A stretch of DNA of 7,814 nucleotides, from positions 1 to 7,814 of the forward strand of contig CALBBA010000096.1 of the NCBI GenBank assembly GCA_937926755.1. The letters are read 5' to 3'. The translations under genes were made by a program, and so were the position numbers. The notes under the pieces are model-generated. The model was not told the origin of the DNA, ran no database searches, and was given only the letters and a program-made list of their open reading frames with translations. Below are positions 6,453-7,814 of the stretch, piece by piece. This stretch comes from an uncultured Collinsella sp. (GTDB lineage Bacteria; Actinomycetota; Coriobacteriia; Coriobacteriales; Coriobacteriaceae). Position 1 is the stretch's first letter; every line of letters begins with the position of its first letter.

Positions 6453-6495
6453 AAAACAAAAGGGCCCCGCTACCGTAACGGCAGCGGAGCCCTTT
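6453..6495 (-). terminator. Rho-independent terminator after rpsJ, possibly bidirectional
   Basis: Two 17-nt arms (6459-6475 and 6479-6495) pair at 15 positions around a TAA loop, GC-rich in the middle. On the minus strand the stem is followed by TTTTGTTTTG, a good U-rich tail. It begins 20 nt after the rpsJ stop and so ends the fusA-rpsJ transcript. On the plus strand the stem ends with only TTTAAG, a weaker tail, but it is the only terminator candidate downstream of birA (about 60 nt after its stop) and may serve both converging transcripts. The 60 nt between the birA stop and the hairpin shows no gene. Confidence 0.88.
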
Positions 6496-6514
6496 AAGCT
6501 ATGAGCGATATCGC

Positions 6515-6823
6515 TTAGAGCTTGATGTCGATGTCGACGCCAGCGGGGAGGTCGAGACGCATGAGCGAATCAACAGTGCCCGAGGTGGGGTCGAGGATGT
6601 CGATGAGGCGCTTGTGGGTGCGCATCTCGAACTGCTCACGGGAGTCCTTGTTCACGTGCGGCGAGCGGATAACCGTGTACAGGTTGCGCTCGGTGGGCAG
6701 GGGGACAGGACCGGAAACGCGAGCGCCGGTCTTCTGAGCGGTCTCGACGATGAGCTTCGCGGACTGATCGACGACCTCGTGATCATAGCCCTTGAGGCGA
6801 ATGCGGATCTTCTGGGTAGCCAA
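6515..6823 (-). CDS. rpsJ: Ribosomal protein S10 (NusE)
   Basis: S10 is a small-subunit ribosomal protein that also works as NusE in transcription antitermination with NusB. The protein is 102 aa, the normal length. Family blocks are present throughout: IRIRLKGYDHEVVDQSA at 6-22, TGARVSGPVPLPTE at 32-45, the ribosome-penetrating loop around RSPHVNKDSREQFEMR at 53-68, then THKRLIDI and LPAGVDIDIKL at the C-terminus. The start codon is TTG at 6821-6823. GGAGGT lies 5 nt upstream and MATQKIRI is the expected opening. It lies 60 nt after fusA with no tuf between. It is followed by a terminator instead of rplC, so it looks like the last gene of a str-type operon here. Confidence 0.98.
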   Translation of the reverse strand: MATQKIRIRLKGYDHEVVDQSAKLIVETAQKTGARVSGPVPLPTERNLYTVIRSPHVNKDSREQFEMRTHKRLIDILDPTSGTVDSLMRLDLPAGVDIDIKL

Positions 6824-6828
6824 CTTAA

Positions 6829-6834
6829 ACCTCC
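6829..6834 (-). promoter_or_regulatory. Ribosome binding site of rpsJ
   Basis: GGAGGT on the minus strand, 5 nt before the TTG start codon at 6823. It fixes the unusual start of this highly conserved gene. Confidence 0.75.
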
Positions 6835-6841
6835 AAAGAGT

Positions 6842-6858
6842 GCGAGAGATGTTCTCGC
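6842..6858 (-). other. Small intercistronic hairpin between fusA and rpsJ
   Basis: GCGAGA and TCTCGC form a perfect 6-bp stem with a 5-nt loop. It lies in the 60-nt gap between the fusA stop and the rpsJ start, 7 nt upstream of the rpsJ ribosome site. There is no U tract after it, so it is not a terminator. It could mark an RNA processing or stability element or tune rpsJ translation; that is inference from a short stem. Confidence 0.35.
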
Positions 6859-6883
6859 GGATTACGTAACAGGGAGCTCGAAC

Positions 6884-7814
6884 TTAGGCGTTCTTGCTCA
6901 TGACCTCGTCCACGATGGACTTGGGCGCGGGCTCATAAGAGTCGAACTGCATCGTGTAGGATGCACGGCCCTGGGTCTGGGAGCGAAGGTCGGTAGCGTA
7001 ACCGAACATCTCGCCCAGCGGCACCTTGGCACGGATGAGCTTGCTGTTCTTGCGATCCTCCATGCCCTCGATCTTGCCGCGGCGACCGGAGAGGTTGCCC
7101 ATAACGTCGCCCATGTACTGCTCGGGGGTCTCGACCTCGACAGCCATGATCGGCTCGAGCAGCTGCGGATCGGACTTCTTGAGGGCGTCCTTGATAGCCA
7201 TGGAACCGGCGATCTTAAAGGCGGCCTCGGAGGAGTCGACCTCGTGGTAAGAACCGTCGAACAGGGTGACCTTAACGTCGAGGACCGGGAAGCCGGCGAT
7301 AACACCGGTGTTCAGGGCCTCCTGGATGCCCTTGTCGATGGACGGGATGTACTCCTTGGGCACGACGCCGCCGACGATAGCGTTGACGAACTCGTAGCCG
7401 AAGCCCTCCTCCATCTTCTCGAGCTTGATGACGGCGTGGCCGTACTGACCGCGACCGCCGGACTGACGGACGAACTTGCCCTCAGCCTTCTCGACGTCGT
7501 GACCAGCGGTCTCGCGGTAGGCAACCTGGGGCTTACCAACGTTAGCGTCAACCTTGAACTCGCGGAGCAGACGGTCGACGATGATCTCGAGGTGCAGCTC
7601 GCCCATGCCGGCGATGATGGTCTGGCCGGTCTCGTGGTTGGTGGACACCTGGAAGGTCGGGTCCTCCTCGGCGAGCTTGGTCAGAGCCAGGGACATCTTG
7701 TCCTGCTCGGCCTTGGTCTTGGGCTCGATGGCAACGTCGATAACGGGCTTAGCGAACTCGATCTTCTCGAGGACAATCTCCTTGCCCTCAGCGCACAGGG
7801 TGTCGCCGGTGGTG
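6884..7814 (-). CDS. fusA: Elongation factor G, C-terminal portion (cut by window edge)
   Basis: EF-G is the GTPase that moves tRNAs and mRNA through the ribosome and helps recycle ribosomes. The frame is open to the right edge, giving 309 residues, a bit under half of a roughly 700-aa protein. It begins TTGDTLCAEGKEIVLEKIEF at the end of domain II. Domain III follows with EPKTKAEQDKM, LAEEDPTF and GMGELHLEIIVDRL. Domain IV has SGGRGQYGH and GVVPKEYIPSIDKGIQEA, and its tip mimics a tRNA anticodon arm. Domain V has LLEPIMAVEVETPEQYMGDV and NLSGRRGKI, and the protein ends EVMSKNA. The GTPase domain lies beyond 7814. An ATG at 7696 is internal, not the start. SGGRGQYGH and the continuation into rpsJ favour the translation factor over a tetracycline-resistance relative. 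Confidence 0.97.
   Translation of the reverse strand, partial: TTGDTLCAEGKEIVLEKIEFAKPVIDVAIEPKTKAEQDKMSLALTKLAEEDPTFQVSTNHETGQTIIAGMGELHLEIIVDRLLREFKVDANVGKPQVAYRETAGHDVEKAEGKFVRQSGGRGQYGHAVIKLEKMEEGFGYEFVNAIVGGVVPKEYIPSIDKGIQEALNTGVIAGFPVLDVKVTLFDGSYHEVDSSEAAFKIAGSMAIKDALKKSDPQLLEPIMAVEVETPEQYMGDVMGNLSGRRGKIEGMEDRKNSKLIRAKVPLGEMFGYATDLRSQTQGRASYTMQFDSYEPAPKSIVDEVMSKNA

Noticed and set aside
6884..7696. A separate 270-aa gene starting at the ATG at 7694-7696
   Set aside because: The frame is open and clearly EF-G right up to the window edge at 7814, so this ATG is an internal methionine.

Overview
The window is GC-rich, gene-dense bacterial core sequence. It carries most of a type II fatty acid synthesis (FAS II) operon on the minus strand, a biotin protein ligase gene on the plus strand, and the end of a translation-factor/ribosomal-protein operon on the minus strand. 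GC richness (about 60% by eye), TTG starts with strong Shine-Dalgarno sites, and a Streptococcus-like fab gene order with FabK as the enoyl reductase together suggest a gut Actinomycetota of the Coriobacteriia (Collinsella-like). That placement is inferred from memory, not from a search.

Region 1 (1-5445, minus strand, transcribed right to left) reads fabH - acpP - fabK - fabD - fabG - fabF - accB, with accB cut by the left edge. This is a nearly complete initiation and elongation set. FabD makes malonyl-ACP, FabH starts chains, FabF extends them, FabG does the first reduction and FabK the last. AcpP carries the intermediates, and AccB is the biotin carrier of the acetyl-CoA carboxylase that supplies malonyl-CoA. 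The dehydratase (fabZ) and the remaining acc genes are not in the window; by analogy with related operons they may lie beyond position 1. Several junctions are tight: acpP/fabK 2 nt apart, fabK/fabD overlapping by 13 nt, fabF/accB 3 nt apart.

Region 2 (5446-5621) is the divergent control region between fabH and birA. It holds two near-identical 19-bp direct repeats, each an imperfect palindrome, flanking a plausible -10 box for the fab operon. No regulator gene of the FabT or FapR kind lies beside the operon here, so what binds these repeats is open.

Region 3 (5622-6398, plus strand) is birA, a biotin protein ligase without a DNA-binding domain. Its expected substrate is AccB, encoded at the far end of the divergent operon.

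Region 4 (6453-7814, minus strand) is the 3' part of fusA (EF-G), then rpsJ (ribosomal protein S10), then a strong rho-independent terminator 20 nt after rpsJ. There is no tuf between fusA and rpsJ, and rplC does not follow rpsJ, so the usual str/S10 arrangement is broken here.

I found no mobile elements, CRISPR arrays, tRNAs or rRNAs, and no gene of unknown function. The most novel-looking part is the paired operator-like repeat in the fabH/birA control region. There is no evidence for a wholly new multi-gene system.
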